64,000 bases of DNA from Austwickia sp. (lineage in GTDB: Bacteria > Actinomycetota > Actinomycetes > Actinomycetales > Dermatophilaceae). The notes beneath the pieces were generated by a model. It saw only the letters and a program-made list of their open reading frames with translations, made no database searches and was not told the origin of the DNA. The stretch is from contig JADJTI010000006.1 in NCBI GenBank assembly GCA_016711265.1, forward strand, positions 806,001-870,000, in the 5' to 3' direction. The position numbers and the translations under genes are program-made. This document shows positions 16,188 through 24,999 of this stretch, piece by piece; the first letter of the stretch is position 1, and each line of letters opens with the position of its first letter.

Positions 16188-18572
16188 CTACTGACCCGTT
16201 CCCGACGGCGCGGGAGCCGGCTTCGAGGGCGGCTTCGACGCCGTACCCGAGGGCGATGGCGAGGAGGTGCCCGAGGGGGTCGCGGTCGCGGTCGGTTTAG
16301 GCCTCGGCGGCCGGTAGTCGCTGCCGTTGGACAGGAACAACGTCACGGTCGCACCTGCGGGCGCGCGGTCCCCGCCGCCCGGTCGCGTCCAGGCCACCCG
16401 GCCGGGCGCACGGTCGGAATCCACCCTGCGGTCGGCGACCACCACGTTGAACCCGGCCTCCTCCAGGATTCGCTCCGCCGAGTACCGGCCACGACCGAAC
16501 ACGTTCGGCACCTCGACGAGGTTGCTGTTCTCGTCCTTACCGTCGAGGGAGTTCTCCATCCGCTTGAACGATTTCACCGGCAGCCCAGCGCTAGCCAGGT
16601 TGATCACCGTGCGCCACATCGGGCCGGCCACGGTGGCCCCGTAGATGCCCGGCATCCGGCGCGGCAGCCGCGGCGTGCCGTACCAGACCGCGACCGAGCG
16701 CTGTGCGGTGAAGCCGGCGAACCAGGTCTGCTTGCTTTCGTCGCTGGTCCCGGTCTTGCCCGCGGCCGGCCGCCCCTGAGACAGCCCGCCGATGCCTCGC
16801 CCCGTGCCGCCCGTGAGCACGCCCTGCAGGATCTTGATGGCGTCGTAGGCGACGGATCCTCGGATGGCGTCCCGACACCCGGCCGTCTTGAGGGCGTACT
16901 TCTTGTTGTCGTACCCGGTCACGCTCGCCACGGGGATGGGCTCGCAGAACTTCCCACCCGCCGGCAGCACGGCGTACGACGCCGCGAGCGCCACCGGGGA
17001 TGCCTCGTCGGCCCCCAGGACGACCGACGACATGTACGCCCCGTACGGCTCTCCGTCGGCCTTGCGCAGCCCCATCGCCCGCATCATCTCGCGCTCTTTG
17101 CAGATGCTGACCCGGGCCGCCAGCGCCACGAAGGCGGTGTTGACCGACAGTGCGGTCGCGTGGCTGAGGGACATGGACCCGTCTTCGTTGCTCTCGGCGT
17201 TGTGCGGGTTCCAGGAGCCGCTGAATCCGCAGTTCTCACCAGCCATCAAGCGCTCGGCGGAGAACCACGTGCCGTCCGGGGGAGCGTAAATGGTGCTGCT
17301 GGCCGTCATCCCCTGGTCCAGTGCGGTGACCAGGCCGAACATCTTGGCGGTCGACCCGATCTGGAAGCCGTTGGACTCCCCGTACGCCTTGTCGACCGCC
17401 CAGTTGACCTGCGTCTTGCGGTAGTCGGTGCTCTGCGCGATCGCCAACACCTTGCCGGTGCCCGGCTCGACGACCGCGGCGGCCATCCCCCGGGTGAGGG
17501 AGTTGTAGTCCCGGCGATCCCGCATCGCCTTCCTGATGGAGCCGACCAGCTTCATGTCGATGGTCGACCGGATGGTCAGCCCACGCCGGAAGATGGTCTT
17601 GCGGCGCTCGTCGCGGTCCTTGCCCAGGCTCGGCTGCTCCAGCAGCCAGTTCACGACGTACTCGCACACGTAGGGGTCGCCGGCCCCGAGACAGGACCTC
17701 TTCGGGGTGGTGCCGGTGACCTTGACGGGATACTTCACAGCCTGCGCGTACTGCCTGCTGGTGATGTAACCCAGTTCCATCATCCGGGCCAGGACGACGT
17801 TGCGGCGCTGCAGGGCGGCCTTGGGGTTGCGGATCGGGTCGGTGACCCCCGGCCGCTGCACCAACCCCGCCAGCAGGGCGGCCTGCGGCAGATTCAGTTT
17901 GCTTGCCGGAATCCCGAAATACCTTCTGGCAGCAGCTTGTACGCCGTACGCCTGGGCCCCGTAGTAGGCGATATTCATGTAGCCCTCGAGGATGTCGTTC
18001 TTCGACTTCTTCTTCTCAAGGGCGATGGCGAATTTGGCTTCCTGGATCTTGCGGACATAACCCGCGATCCCGGTGGCTTCCTTGGCGGCGGCGGCCGCTT
18101 CCTTGTCGTCATTGGCCAACGCCGAGTAGACCAGAGATTGCTTGACATATTGCTGGGTGATGGTTGATGCGCCCTGCCGGTTCTTCATCAGCGTCGAGGT
18201 GAAGGCGCGCAACATGGCTCGCGCGTCTATCCCGGAGTGCTCGTAGAAGCGGTCGTCCTCGATGGCCACCTGCGCACGCTGCATGATGGGCGCGATCTGC
18301 TCCAGCGGGACCACCTCGCGGTTCTCCTCGGAGAGGATCGCGATGACACTGCCGCGCCCGTCGAGGATCTTGCTCTGGGTGGCCAGGGGGGAGGCTGCGA
18401 TCTCTGCAGGCAGCGAGTCGATCGTGCCGATCACCTCTTTGGTCGTCGTACCGACCAGGCTGGCGGCCGGCATGAACAGCCCCGCCGCCAGAAGTCCGAG
18501 CACCAGGGACGCCGCCAGAAACGCGCCGAGCAGACTGATGGCATTGGAGATCCCCGGAGAACGACCCTGCAT
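16188..18572 (-). CDS. ponA2: Bifunctional class A penicillin-binding protein with PASTA domain
   Basis: 794 residues. N-terminal membrane anchor (about 10-38), GT51 glycosyltransferase domain with EDDRFYEHSGID around 105 (catalytic Glu) and QGASTITQQYVKQ, then a transpeptidase with nucleophile Ser407 in GSTAK, SVNTAF (SxN) and KTGTSD. A single PASTA domain follows (NVFGRGRYSAERILEEAGF) and then a Pro/Ser/Thr-rich tail. It polymerises and cross-links peptidoglycan outside the membrane. The PASTA tail and the neighbours (metallophosphoesterase, whiB4, ArsA-type ATPases) match the M. tuberculosis ponA2 locus. Confidence 0.92.
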   Translation of the reverse strand: MQGRSPGISNAISLLGAFLAASLVLGLLAAGLFMPAASLVGTTTKEVIGTIDSLPAEIAASPLATQSKILDGRGSVIAILSEENREVVPLEQIAPIMQRAQVAIEDDRFYEHSGIDARAMLRAFTSTLMKNRQGASTITQQYVKQSLVYSALANDDKEAAAAAKEATGIAGYVRKIQEAKFAIALEKKKSKNDILEGYMNIAYYGAQAYGVQAAARRYFGIPASKLNLPQAALLAGLVQRPGVTDPIRNPKAALQRRNVVLARMMELGYITSRQYAQAVKYPVKVTGTTPKRSCLGAGDPYVCEYVVNWLLEQPSLGKDRDERRKTIFRRGLTIRSTIDMKLVGSIRKAMRDRRDYNSLTRGMAAAVVEPGTGKVLAIAQSTDYRKTQVNWAVDKAYGESNGFQIGSTAKMFGLVTALDQGMTASSTIYAPPDGTWFSAERLMAGENCGFSGSWNPHNAESNEDGSMSLSHATALSVNTAFVALAARVSICKEREMMRAMGLRKADGEPYGAYMSSVVLGADEASPVALAASYAVLPAGGKFCEPIPVASVTGYDNKKYALKTAGCRDAIRGSVAYDAIKILQGVLTGGTGRGIGGLSQGRPAAGKTGTSDESKQTWFAGFTAQRSVAVWYGTPRLPRRMPGIYGATVAGPMWRTVINLASAGLPVKSFKRMENSLDGKDENSNLVEVPNVFGRGRYSAERILEEAGFNVVVADRRVDSDRAPGRVAWTRPGGGDRAPAGATVTLFLSNGSDYRPPRPKPTATATPSGTSSPSPSGTASKPPSKPAPAPSGTGQ

Positions 18573-18994
18573 GGGGGCATGCTAGTCGGCTGACCTGACA
18601 ACGCCGGGATCAGCGTCACCGCGGGCGATGCGCCGCCCCCGTGGCCTCATCACGCGCCCGGTACCCGCTCGGCGCGCTCGGCACACGCTTGTGGTAGCCC
18701 GGACCCCTGTGCGGTCGCGACGATCTGCAGGGCCGTCCTGAGGAGAACGCCGGAGACGGTTGGATATCGATTCGGAAACGATACGCCAACGAACATGGAC
18801 GCTCGACCAGTCCCGGGGAAGGGAATTGCCTACATAAATCGTCACCGGCCAAGGAAATTCGCCGTGACTAGTTCTTTCGGACTATGCGGACGTAGCTCGG
18901 TCGAGGTATGTTAGCGGACGCCCATGCTTTCGTACCGTCGAATTTGACAGCTTCTGAACAAACCAGCCAAACGCTGGTATTACGGGGACTAAGC
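18573..18994. other. 422-bp divergent promoter region between ponA2 and whiB4
   Basis: No gene is supported. A TTGACA hexamer on the plus strand (18944-18949) could be the -35 of a whiB4 promoter, but no well-spaced -10 was found. The whiB4 frame is open back to an ATG at 18908, so a longer N-terminus cannot be excluded. Confidence 0.4.
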
Positions 18995-19315
18995 ATGCGT
19001 GGGATGTCACGGACTGGCGGCGGGGGTCGCACCGGTCTTTGGGTCGAAGATTGGCCGAGCATGGCGGCGTGCCGCTCGGCGTCGCCGGACGCACTGTTCG
19101 TCCAGGGCGCGGCGCAGCAGCAGGCCAAACAGATTTGTACGCGGTGTCCGGTGATCGCCGAGTGCCTTGCCGACGCACTCGACCATCGCACCGAGTTCGG
19201 CGTCTGGGGAGGGATGACCGAACGCGAACGCCGGGCGATGCTCCGGCGGCACCCGAACGTGCCGTCCTTCCGGGCCATCTTCGAGAACGAGCGCGCCCGC
19301 CTCGCCTCGGCCTGA
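18995..19315 (+). CDS. whiB4: WhiB-family iron-sulfur transcription factor, WhiB4 type
   Basis: 106 residues from ATG 18995 (GGGGA upstream); ATG 19004 is a nearby alternative. The four cluster-binding cysteines are Cys26, Cys48, Cys51 and Cys57 (CTRCPVIAEC), followed by the tryptophan-glycine turn GVWGGMTERERR and a basic C-terminus. The stretch DALFVQGAAQQQAKQIC and the gene order (ponA2, whiB4, two ArsA/GET3-type ATPases) match M. tuberculosis WhiB4, a redox-responsive DNA-binding regulator. It is convergent with the ATPase gene with only 13 bp between the stop codons. Confidence 0.92.
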   Translation: MRGMSRTGGGGRTGLWVEDWPSMAACRSASPDALFVQGAAQQQAKQICTRCPVIAECLADALDHRTEFGVWGGMTERERRAMLRRHPNVPSFRAIFENERARLASA

Positions 19316-19328
19316 GCCTGGCTCAGCC

Positions 19329-20585
19329 TCAGCGGGCCGTCCCGGAGAGAGCGGCGCCGATCTCGCGGAGTGCCTCCAGGTCATGGATGTCCTGCGATGC
19401 CGCGGGCACCTGGACCGAGGCGACCCCGGGGTGGGCATCCAGAAACCGCTGGATGAGGTCCTGGTGCCGACGCGCCACCTGGCTCGTCGCGGCGTGCAGC
19501 CGCAGGATCGCGATCGTGGTGCGGTGCTCCTCGTCGTGCGGCATAGCCACGGCGCCGGAGACCGCCACGGTCTCCGGTAGCTGCGGAGCCCTGCTGTACA
19601 TGACCCGGTTCACCACCAGGCCCGCCAGCGGCATCTTCTCGGCACCGAGGCGGTCGATGAAGAATCCGGCCTCGCGCAACGCGTCCCGCTCCGGGCTAGC
19701 CACCACGAGGAACGCCGTACCGCTGCGGCTGAGCAGCGCATAGGTCTGGTCGGCGCGCTCCCGGAAGCCGCCGAACATGGTGTCCAACGCGGCCGTGAGC
19801 GTCTGAACGTCCTGCAACATCTGCGAGCCGAGGATCTTCGACATCGCCCCCACCGCGAGGTTGACCCCCGCAGAGAGCACCTTGAAGTACGCGCGGCCCC
19901 CCGCCTTGGCGGGGGCCATCAACAGCCGGATGAACCGGCCGTCCAAGAACGACCCGAGGCGCGCGGGGGCGTCCAGGAAGTCCAGCGCCGAGCGGGACGG
20001 CGGGGTGTCGACCACCACCAGGTCCCAGCGCGGCGTACCGTCCGGGTCCTTCTGGTGGTGCAACTGGCCCAGCTTCTCCATCGCCATGTACTCCTGTGTC
20101 CCCGCGAAGGAACTGGAGAGCGCCTGGTAAAACGGGTTGGACAGGATCTGTTCGGCCTTCTCCGGGGTGGCGTGGGCCTGGACCACCTCATCGAAGGTGC
20201 GCTTCATGTCGAGCATCATGGCGTCCAGCGACCCGCCAGCCGCGTGGTTGATGCCGGAGACCGAGCGCGGGGTGTTGTCGAGTTCAGCCAGTCCCATCGA
20301 CTGCGCCAGCCGTTTGGCCGGGTCGATGGTCAGGACGCACACCTTACGGCCCGCCTCGGCAGCGCGCAGCGCGAGGGAGGCCGCCGTCGTCGTCTTGCCC
20401 ACCCCGCCCGAGCCGCAGCACACCAGGATGTGGGTCTGAGGGTCGGTCAGGATGTCGTCGACGTTGAGGGTGTGTGGCGCGGGCCGTGACGGCGGCTGGT
20501 TGGCCGGGTCGAGCCGGCGGTGCCGGGCGTCCCGGCTGCTGCCGGGCGCCGCCGACGCGCCGGTGGTCGTTGAGCTGCTGGTCAC
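19329..20585 (-). CDS. ArsA/GET3-family anion-transporter-type ATPase, second of a pair
   Basis: 418 residues. P-loop GSGGVGKTTTAASLALRAAE around residue 58 follows a 45-residue polar N-terminus; a switch-like VVVDTPPSRSALDFLDAP motif follows in the middle. This is the SIMIBI-class ATPase fold used by ArsA and GET3. It lies 21 bp after its paralogue, and the two probably form a heterodimer, as suggested for the mycobacterial pair Rv3679-Rv3680. No arsenite-binding cysteine cluster is evident, so a role in arsenic resistance is not supported. Confidence 0.88.
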   Translation of the reverse strand: MTSSSTTTGASAAPGSSRDARHRRLDPANQPPSRPAPHTLNVDDILTDPQTHILVCCGSGGVGKTTTAASLALRAAEAGRKVCVLTIDPAKRLAQSMGLAELDNTPRSVSGINHAAGGSLDAMMLDMKRTFDEVVQAHATPEKAEQILSNPFYQALSSSFAGTQEYMAMEKLGQLHHQKDPDGTPRWDLVVVDTPPSRSALDFLDAPARLGSFLDGRFIRLLMAPAKAGGRAYFKVLSAGVNLAVGAMSKILGSQMLQDVQTLTAALDTMFGGFRERADQTYALLSRSGTAFLVVASPERDALREAGFFIDRLGAEKMPLAGLVVNRVMYSRAPQLPETVAVSGAVAMPHDEEHRTTIAILRLHAATSQVARRHQDLIQRFLDAHPGVASVQVPAASQDIHDLEALREIGAALSGTAR

Positions 20586-20606
20586 CGCTGACTCCTCATC
20601 GTGGGC

Positions 20607-21632
20607 CTACCAATCCGCCTGGGTGGCGAGGCTGTGGGCGATCTCGCGGACCGTCGAGGCGTCCACGCCTTCGGGCACTACCGGCAGCATGAGGACCGGC
20701 AGTCCCAGTCCCTCCACGACGGCGAGTTGCTCGCCCTCCAGGCTCATCCGCTCGGCGTGGGCCTTGGCCTCCTCGGCCAGCCCCCGGACGATCTGCTCGT
20801 CGTTGGGTACGCCGACCTTCCCGAGTTGGGCGGCCAGGAACTCCAGGTCGAGCTGACCGGCCTCGGCCTGGTCCAGGCACTCCTCCGACAGCAGCGGGTC
20901 GCGGGCTTGGTTGACGATCACGGCGCCCACCGGGATGCCGACATCGCGCAGCTCGCCGATCGCGTCGGAGGCCTCCTGGACCGGCATCTCCTCCAGCAGC
21001 GTGACCACGTGCACCACGCTGGTGCCGCTGGTCAGCATCGCCGTCACCGAGTTGGCCTGGCTGCGGATGGGGCCGACCTTGGCCAGGTCCGCGACCTCGT
21101 CGGTGACGTTCAGGAACCGCGTGACCCGACCGGTCGGGGGGGCGTCCAGCACGACGGTGTCGTAGGCCCAGTCGGGGGAGCCGTCCGGTCGAGGCCGCTC
21201 CCCCTGGCGGCGAGTGGCGTCGTACACCTTGCCGATCGAGAGGACGTCACGCACACCCGGCGCGATCGTGGTCGCGAAGTCGATGGCGCCCATCTTCTCC
21301 AGCGCCTTGCCGGCTCGCCCGAGGTGGTAGAAGAGGTCGAGGTACTCCATCAGGGATGCCTTGGGGTCGACCGAGATCCCCCACAACTCGCCGCCGCCGG
21401 CCACCCGGGTCACCATCGTCTCGGTGTTCGGCAGCGGGGGCACGTCCAGGGTCTGGCTGATCCCTTGACGGGCCTCGACCTCGGCGAGCAGCACCTTGCG
21501 GCCTTGCCCGGCCAGGGTGAGGGCCAGCGCGCAGGCGGCCGTCGTTTTGCCCGTCCCGCCCTTGCCGGTGATCACGTGCAACCGAACCTGCGGCCACGCG
21601 GGTCGCTGTCGCGAGGAGGGAGCTGGCGCCAT
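20607..21632 (-). CDS. ArsA/GET3-family anion-transporter-type ATPase, first of a pair
   Basis: 341 residues. P-loop GKGGTGKTTAACALALTLAG near the N-terminus, then VLLAEVEARQGISQTL and the switch motif VVLDAPPTGRVTRFLNV. It is the promoter-proximal gene of the ATPase pair. Its start follows TAGACT by 7 nt and has no SD, so the transcript is probably leaderless. It is divergent from the DUF4177-like gene; only 120 bp separate the two starts. Confidence 0.88.
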   Translation of the reverse strand: MAPAPSSRQRPAWPQVRLHVITGKGGTGKTTAACALALTLAGQGRKVLLAEVEARQGISQTLDVPPLPNTETMVTRVAGGGELWGISVDPKASLMEYLDLFYHLGRAGKALEKMGAIDFATTIAPGVRDVLSIGKVYDATRRQGERPRPDGSPDWAYDTVVLDAPPTGRVTRFLNVTDEVADLAKVGPIRSQANSVTAMLTSGTSVVHVVTLLEEMPVQEASDAIGELRDVGIPVGAVIVNQARDPLLSEECLDQAEAGQLDLEFLAAQLGKVGVPNDEQIVRGLAEEAKAHAERMSLEGEQLAVVEGLGLPVLMLPVVPEGVDASTVREIAHSLATQADW

Positions 21633-21639
21633 GCTTGGG

Positions 21640-21746
21640 AGTCTAGGGGCGGGTGCGCGAGACCGTCCTGCTGAGCTTGTCTCACGTGCGCAGGGTCACG
21701 CCTGGGCCGATGCAGCTCCCCGCCCGCGGGGTCGGCTGGATAGAGT
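21640..21746. promoter_or_regulatory. Divergent leaderless-type promoters for the ATPase pair and the DUF4177-like gene
   Basis: On the minus strand TAGACT (21645-21640) ends 7 nt before the ATG at 21632. On the plus strand TAGAGT (21741-21746) ends 6 nt before the ATG at 21753. Both spacings place the transcription start at or next to the first base of the start codon. Confidence 0.55.
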
Positions 21747-21752
21747 GCCGCC

Positions 21753-21908
21753 ATGACGACGTGGGAATACGCGACGACGCCGCTGCTCATCCACACCACC
21801 CAGCAGATCCTCAACAACTGGGGTCAGGACGGCTGGGAGCTCGTGCAGGTGGTCACCATGCCCGATGGCAGCCTGGTGGCCTACCTCAAGCGCCCCCGCC
21901 AGAACTGA
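21753..21908 (+). CDS. Small DUF4177-like protein
   Basis: 51 residues beginning MTTWEYATTPLL and containing NNWGQDGWELVQVV and GSLVAYLKRP. The WEYAT...GWELV pattern is that of the DUF4177 family, small proteins of unknown function common in Actinobacteria. TAGAGT sits 6 nt upstream of the ATG and there is no SD. The stop lies 8 bp before the RidA-like gene, so the two are probably one transcript. Confidence 0.85.
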   Translation: MTTWEYATTPLLIHTTQQILNNWGQDGWELVQVVTMPDGSLVAYLKRPRQN

Positions 21909-21916
21909 GGACGGCG

Positions 21917-22420
21917 ATGACGCACTCCGGCGAACCGGCCGCAGCCCTGGGCGTGGTCGAGCAGCGGCTGGCCCAGCTCGGGCTGGCGATCCCCGCCTTG
22001 GTCGCGCCCGTCGCGGCGTACGTTCCGGCGGTTCACGACGGCCGCTACGTCTACAGCTCCGGACAGTTGCCGATGGTCTCCGGGGCCATGCCGCACACCG
22101 GCAAGGTCGGCGAGGGCCCGGGGTTGGTGTCCCCGCAGGACGCGAAGGCGCTCGCGCAGGCCTGTGCGCTGAACGCGCTGGCCGCGGTCAAGAGCGTGAT
22201 CGGTGACCTCGACCGCGTCGAACGCGTCGTCAAGGTCGTCGGTTTCGTGGCCGCCGATCCGGCCTTCACCGGCGTACCCCAGGTCATCAACGGCGCCTCC
22301 GAGCTGTTCCTCACCGCCTTTGGGGACGCCGGGAAACACGCCCGTAGCGCCGTCGGGGTGGCGGTCCTGCCGCTGGATGCCTCGGTCGAGGTCGAGATCA
22401 TCGTCGCCGTCCGGGATTGA
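21917..22420 (+). CDS. RidA/YjgF/YER057c/UK114-family protein
   Basis: 167 residues from ATG 21917; an open frame runs further upstream but overlaps the DUF4177-like gene. Seen: YVYSSGQLPMVSGAM and the C-terminal VGVAVLPLDASVEVEIIVAV, the YjgF/RidA core. Canonical RidA proteins hydrolyse reactive enamine/imine intermediates using a conserved Arg near the C-terminus (RxxVxV); here the equivalent is SAVGVAVLPLDA and no matching Arg is obvious, so it may belong to a non-RidA subgroup. M. tuberculosis Rv3678c occupies the same place. Confidence 0.85.
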   Translation: MTHSGEPAAALGVVEQRLAQLGLAIPALVAPVAAYVPAVHDGRYVYSSGQLPMVSGAMPHTGKVGEGPGLVSPQDAKALAQACALNALAAVKSVIGDLDRVERVVKVVGFVAADPAFTGVPQVINGASELFLTAFGDAGKHARSAVGVAVLPLDASVEVEIIVAVRD

Positions 22421-22454
22421 CCCCGAGGGTGGCGCCACAAAGAACGGTGAGCCG

Positions 22455-23363
22455 ATGAGCATCGAGATCCGCGACTTCCCGGTCCCCGACGTGCTGCGTG
22501 CCCGGGCGCTGGCGTGGATGGCGGCGGAAGACGCCGGTACGACGCCCGAGCCGGCCCCAGCCCGGCCCGCCTCGACGGTGATGCTGGTCCGTGACGGTGA
22601 GGCGGGGCAGTGCCCGGAGGTCTTCATGATCCGGCGGGTCTCGACCATGGAGTTCGCCCCGAACATGTGGGTGTTCCCCGGCGGCGGGGTGGACGACCGC
22701 GATGCCGACCCCGACCTGCCGTGGGCCGGTCCCACGCCGCGGCAATGGGCCGCCGCGCTGGTGGCCCGCGACGAGTCACAGGCCCGGGAGCTGGTGATCG
22801 CCGCCGCTCGAGAGGTCTTCGAGGAGTGCGGGGTGCTGTTGGCCGGCCCCGACGAGCACACCGTGGTCGCCGACGTGTCGGGTTCGGAGTGGGAGGCCGA
22901 GCGTCAGGCCTTGCTCAGCCGCGACCAGTCCTTTGCTCAACTGCTCATCCGCCGGGGTCTGATGCTGCGGACCGATCTGATGCGGGCCCGCGCTCACTGG
23001 ATCACCCCGGTGTTCGAGCCGCGCCGCTTCGACACCCGGTTCTTCGCGGCACTGCTGCCGCAGGGGCAGGTTCCCGACGACGCCACCACCGAGGCCGATA
23101 CGGCGGCCTGGGTCCGCCCCGATGACCTGTTGGCCGAGTTGGAGGCCGGGACGGCGATGATGTTCCCGCCGACCAAGGTGTGTCTGGAGCAGGTGACGAC
23201 GTGCACCAGCGCCGCATCGTTCCTGGTCAGCGGCCCCGCCGTACGGGTGATCATGCCGGCCCTCACCCGCCTCGCGGACCGCGACGCTGTCGACTCTGAC
23301 AACGGGGGCGCCGCCGGGGACAACGGCGACGGCATCGTGATGCGCACCGAACTGCCGGTGTAG
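22455..23363 (+). CDS. NUDIX hydrolase of the RidA-MBL neighbourhood
   Basis: 302 residues. The NUDIX motif is split by an insertion: MWVFPGGGVDDRDADP, then AAREVFEECGVLLAG supplies the REVFEECG metal-binding helix. The protein is longer than minimal NUDIX enzymes because of the stretch between these and a C-terminal region with WITPVFEPRRFDTRFFAALLP, a pattern seen in NUDT19-like CoA-type hydrolases. It probably cleaves a nucleoside diphosphate derivative; the substrate is unknown. It lies 34 bp after the RidA-like gene, in the same direction. Confidence 0.85.
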   Translation: MSIEIRDFPVPDVLRARALAWMAAEDAGTTPEPAPARPASTVMLVRDGEAGQCPEVFMIRRVSTMEFAPNMWVFPGGGVDDRDADPDLPWAGPTPRQWAAALVARDESQARELVIAAAREVFEECGVLLAGPDEHTVVADVSGSEWEAERQALLSRDQSFAQLLIRRGLMLRTDLMRARAHWITPVFEPRRFDTRFFAALLPQGQVPDDATTEADTAAWVRPDDLLAELEAGTAMMFPPTKVCLEQVTTCTSAASFLVSGPAVRVIMPALTRLADRDAVDSDNGGAAGDNGDGIVMRTELPV

Positions 23364-23408
23364 CACGGCTGTCGAGTCCGGCTCGGACGAGCCAGGAGGG
23401 GAAGCGCC

Positions 23409-24230
23409 ATGATCGCCCCGGTCAACCCGCACGCCGTACGACCCGGTCACGACTGGACGGGTGGGCCGATCACCGCGCGCGCCACGTGCGTGCTCTGCCC
23501 CAACCCCTCGCCGATGACGCTTGAGGGCACGAACACCTGGGTGTTGGCCGAGCCGGGTGCCACCGAGGCCGTGGTGATCGATCCGGGACCCCTCGATCAG
23601 GCGCACCTGGACGCCGTACAGGCCCTGGTGGAAGGACGGGGGATGCGGGTCACGCTGACCCTGTTGACGCACGGCCACGACGACCACGCCCAGGGTGCCG
23701 CCCGCTTCGCGGAGATGACCCGCGCCCCGGTGCATGCCATCGGGCACGGCCATGCCGACCTGCGCGATGGTGACCGGGTGAGCGTCGGGGGTCTGGACCT
23801 GGCCGTCATCCACACCCCGGGGCACACCCGCGATTCGACCTGTTTCCTGCTGCCCGCTGAGAACGCCCTCCTCACGGGGGATACCGTGCTGGGTTGGGGG
23901 ACGACGGTGGTCGCCTGGCCGGACGGAGTCCTCGAGGACTACATGGTGTCGCTGGCCGAGATCGACCGGATGACCGGCTCGGGCGAGGTGGTCAGGCTGC
24001 TGCCTGGGCACGGACACGCCGTGCAGGACGCTGTGGGCAAACTCACCTATTACCGCCAGCACCGCGCCGAACGGCTCCACCAGATCCGCACGGCCATCCA
24101 TCGCACCGGGTCCTGGGACCCCGATGACGTGGTCGCCACGGTGTACGCCGATGTGCCCCGGGAACTGTGGCCAGCAGCTCGTCTCTCCGTGCTGGCCCAG
24201 CTGGACTACCTGCGCGACCGCGAACCCTGA
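23409..24230 (+). CDS. Metallo-beta-lactamase-fold hydrolase (LACTB2-like)
   Basis: 273 residues from ATG 23409 with AGGAGGGG upstream. Metal motif THGHDDHAQG (HxHxDH) around residue 97, then IHTPGHTRDST, LLTGDTVLGWG and LLPGHGHAV supply the later ligands. The C-terminal winged-helix-like extension (YYRQHRAERLHQI) is typical of LACTB2-type MBL proteins, some of which act on RNA. The same gene stands beside crp in M. tuberculosis (Rv3677c). Convergent with crp. Confidence 0.88.
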   Translation: MIAPVNPHAVRPGHDWTGGPITARATCVLCPNPSPMTLEGTNTWVLAEPGATEAVVIDPGPLDQAHLDAVQALVEGRGMRVTLTLLTHGHDDHAQGAARFAEMTRAPVHAIGHGHADLRDGDRVSVGGLDLAVIHTPGHTRDSTCFLLPAENALLTGDTVLGWGTTVVAWPDGVLEDYMVSLAEIDRMTGSGEVVRLLPGHGHAVQDAVGKLTYYRQHRAERLHQIRTAIHRTGSWDPDDVVATVYADVPRELWPAARLSVLAQLDYLRDREP

Positions 24231-24255
24231 CCGGTCGGCGTACCCGCGAGACCGT

Positions 24256-24933
24256 TCAGCGGGACCGGCGCTGCAGTCGCTCCACGTCCAGCAGCAGAAC
24301 GGCACGCGCCTCCAGCTTCAGCCACCCCCGGGTGGCGAAGTCGGCCAGCGCCTTGTTGACGGTCTCCCGCGACGCGCCCACGAGTTGAGCCAGCTCCTCC
24401 TGGGTGAGGTCGTGGGCGACCAGGATGCCGTCGTCGCTGGGGCGACCGAAGCGGCTCGACAGGTCCAACAGGGCCTTGGCCACCCGACCGGGAACGTCGG
24501 TGAACACCAGGTCCGAGAGTGAGTCATTGGTACGGCGCAGACGTCGTGCGAGCGCCGCGAGCAGGCTGATGGAGACGGCCGGGCGTTGCTGGAGGAACTC
24601 ATACAGTTGGTCGTTGCCCAGGCCGATCAGTTCCGATTCGGCGACGGCCGTGGCGGTGGCGGTGCGCGGGCCGGGGTCGAACAGGCTGAGCTCGCCGAAC
24701 ATCTCGCCCGGCCCCTGGATCGAGAGCAGGTTCTCGCGACCGTCGCTGCTGGTGCGCCCGAGCTTGATCTTGCCGACGGTGATCACGTACAGCCGGTCTC
24801 CCCGCTGGCCCTCGCGGAAGAGCACCTCACCCCGGTCGAGGTGAACTTTCGACATGGTCGCCTGGAGCGCCTGCACGGATTCATCGTCCAGCGCGGCGAA
24901 CAAGGGTGCTTTTCTCACTGCGTCGTGATCCAC
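24256..24933 (-). CDS. crp: cAMP receptor protein family transcription factor
   Basis: 225 residues from a GTG at 24933. The cNMP-binding domain has GEMFGELSLFDPGPRTATATA (phosphate-binding cassette with Glu and the Arg-Thr pair that contact cAMP), then a long dimer helix and the HTH TQEELAQLVGASRETVNKAL. The phosphate-binding cassette is almost identical to that of M. tuberculosis Crp (Rv3676), and the neighbours MBL and nth are also the same. It is a global regulator that binds TGTGA-N6-TCACA-like sites. Such a site overlaps its own promoter. Confidence 0.93.
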   Translation of the reverse strand: MDHDAVRKAPLFAALDDESVQALQATMSKVHLDRGEVLFREGQRGDRLYVITVGKIKLGRTSSDGRENLLSIQGPGEMFGELSLFDPGPRTATATAVAESELIGLGNDQLYEFLQQRPAVSISLLAALARRLRRTNDSLSDLVFTDVPGRVAKALLDLSSRFGRPSDDGILVAHDLTQEELAQLVGASRETVNKALADFATRGWLKLEARAVLLLDVERLQRRSR

Positions 24934-24939
24934 CCTTCC

Positions 24940-24957
24940 AGTGTGCCAGAGATCACC
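24940..24957. promoter_or_regulatory. CRP-type site over the crp promoter
   Basis: TGTGC-CAGAGA-TCACC (24942-24957) matches 8 of the 10 conserved bases of TGTGA-N6-TCACA. On the minus strand a possible -10, CACACT (24945-24940), ends 6 nt before the crp GTG, so the CRP-type site overlaps the -10. This arrangement would give negative auto-regulation. Confidence 0.55.
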
Positions 24958-24986
24958 TCTTTCAGAGGACGCTCAGAGTCCGCGTC

Positions 24987-24992
24987 TACGCT
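24987..24992 (+). promoter_or_regulatory. Leaderless-type -10 element of nth
   Basis: TACGCT ends 7 nt before the GTG at 25000. It sets the choice of start for nth over upstream in-frame GTGs, which would lie before or within the -10. Confidence 0.5.
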
Positions 24993-24999
24993 GGCCGAC

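Noticed and set aside
19329..21632. Arsenite efflux function for the two ArsA-like ATPases
   Set aside because: No ArsB, ArsD or metal-binding cysteines are seen; the gene context matches the whiB4-linked ATPases of mycobacteria.
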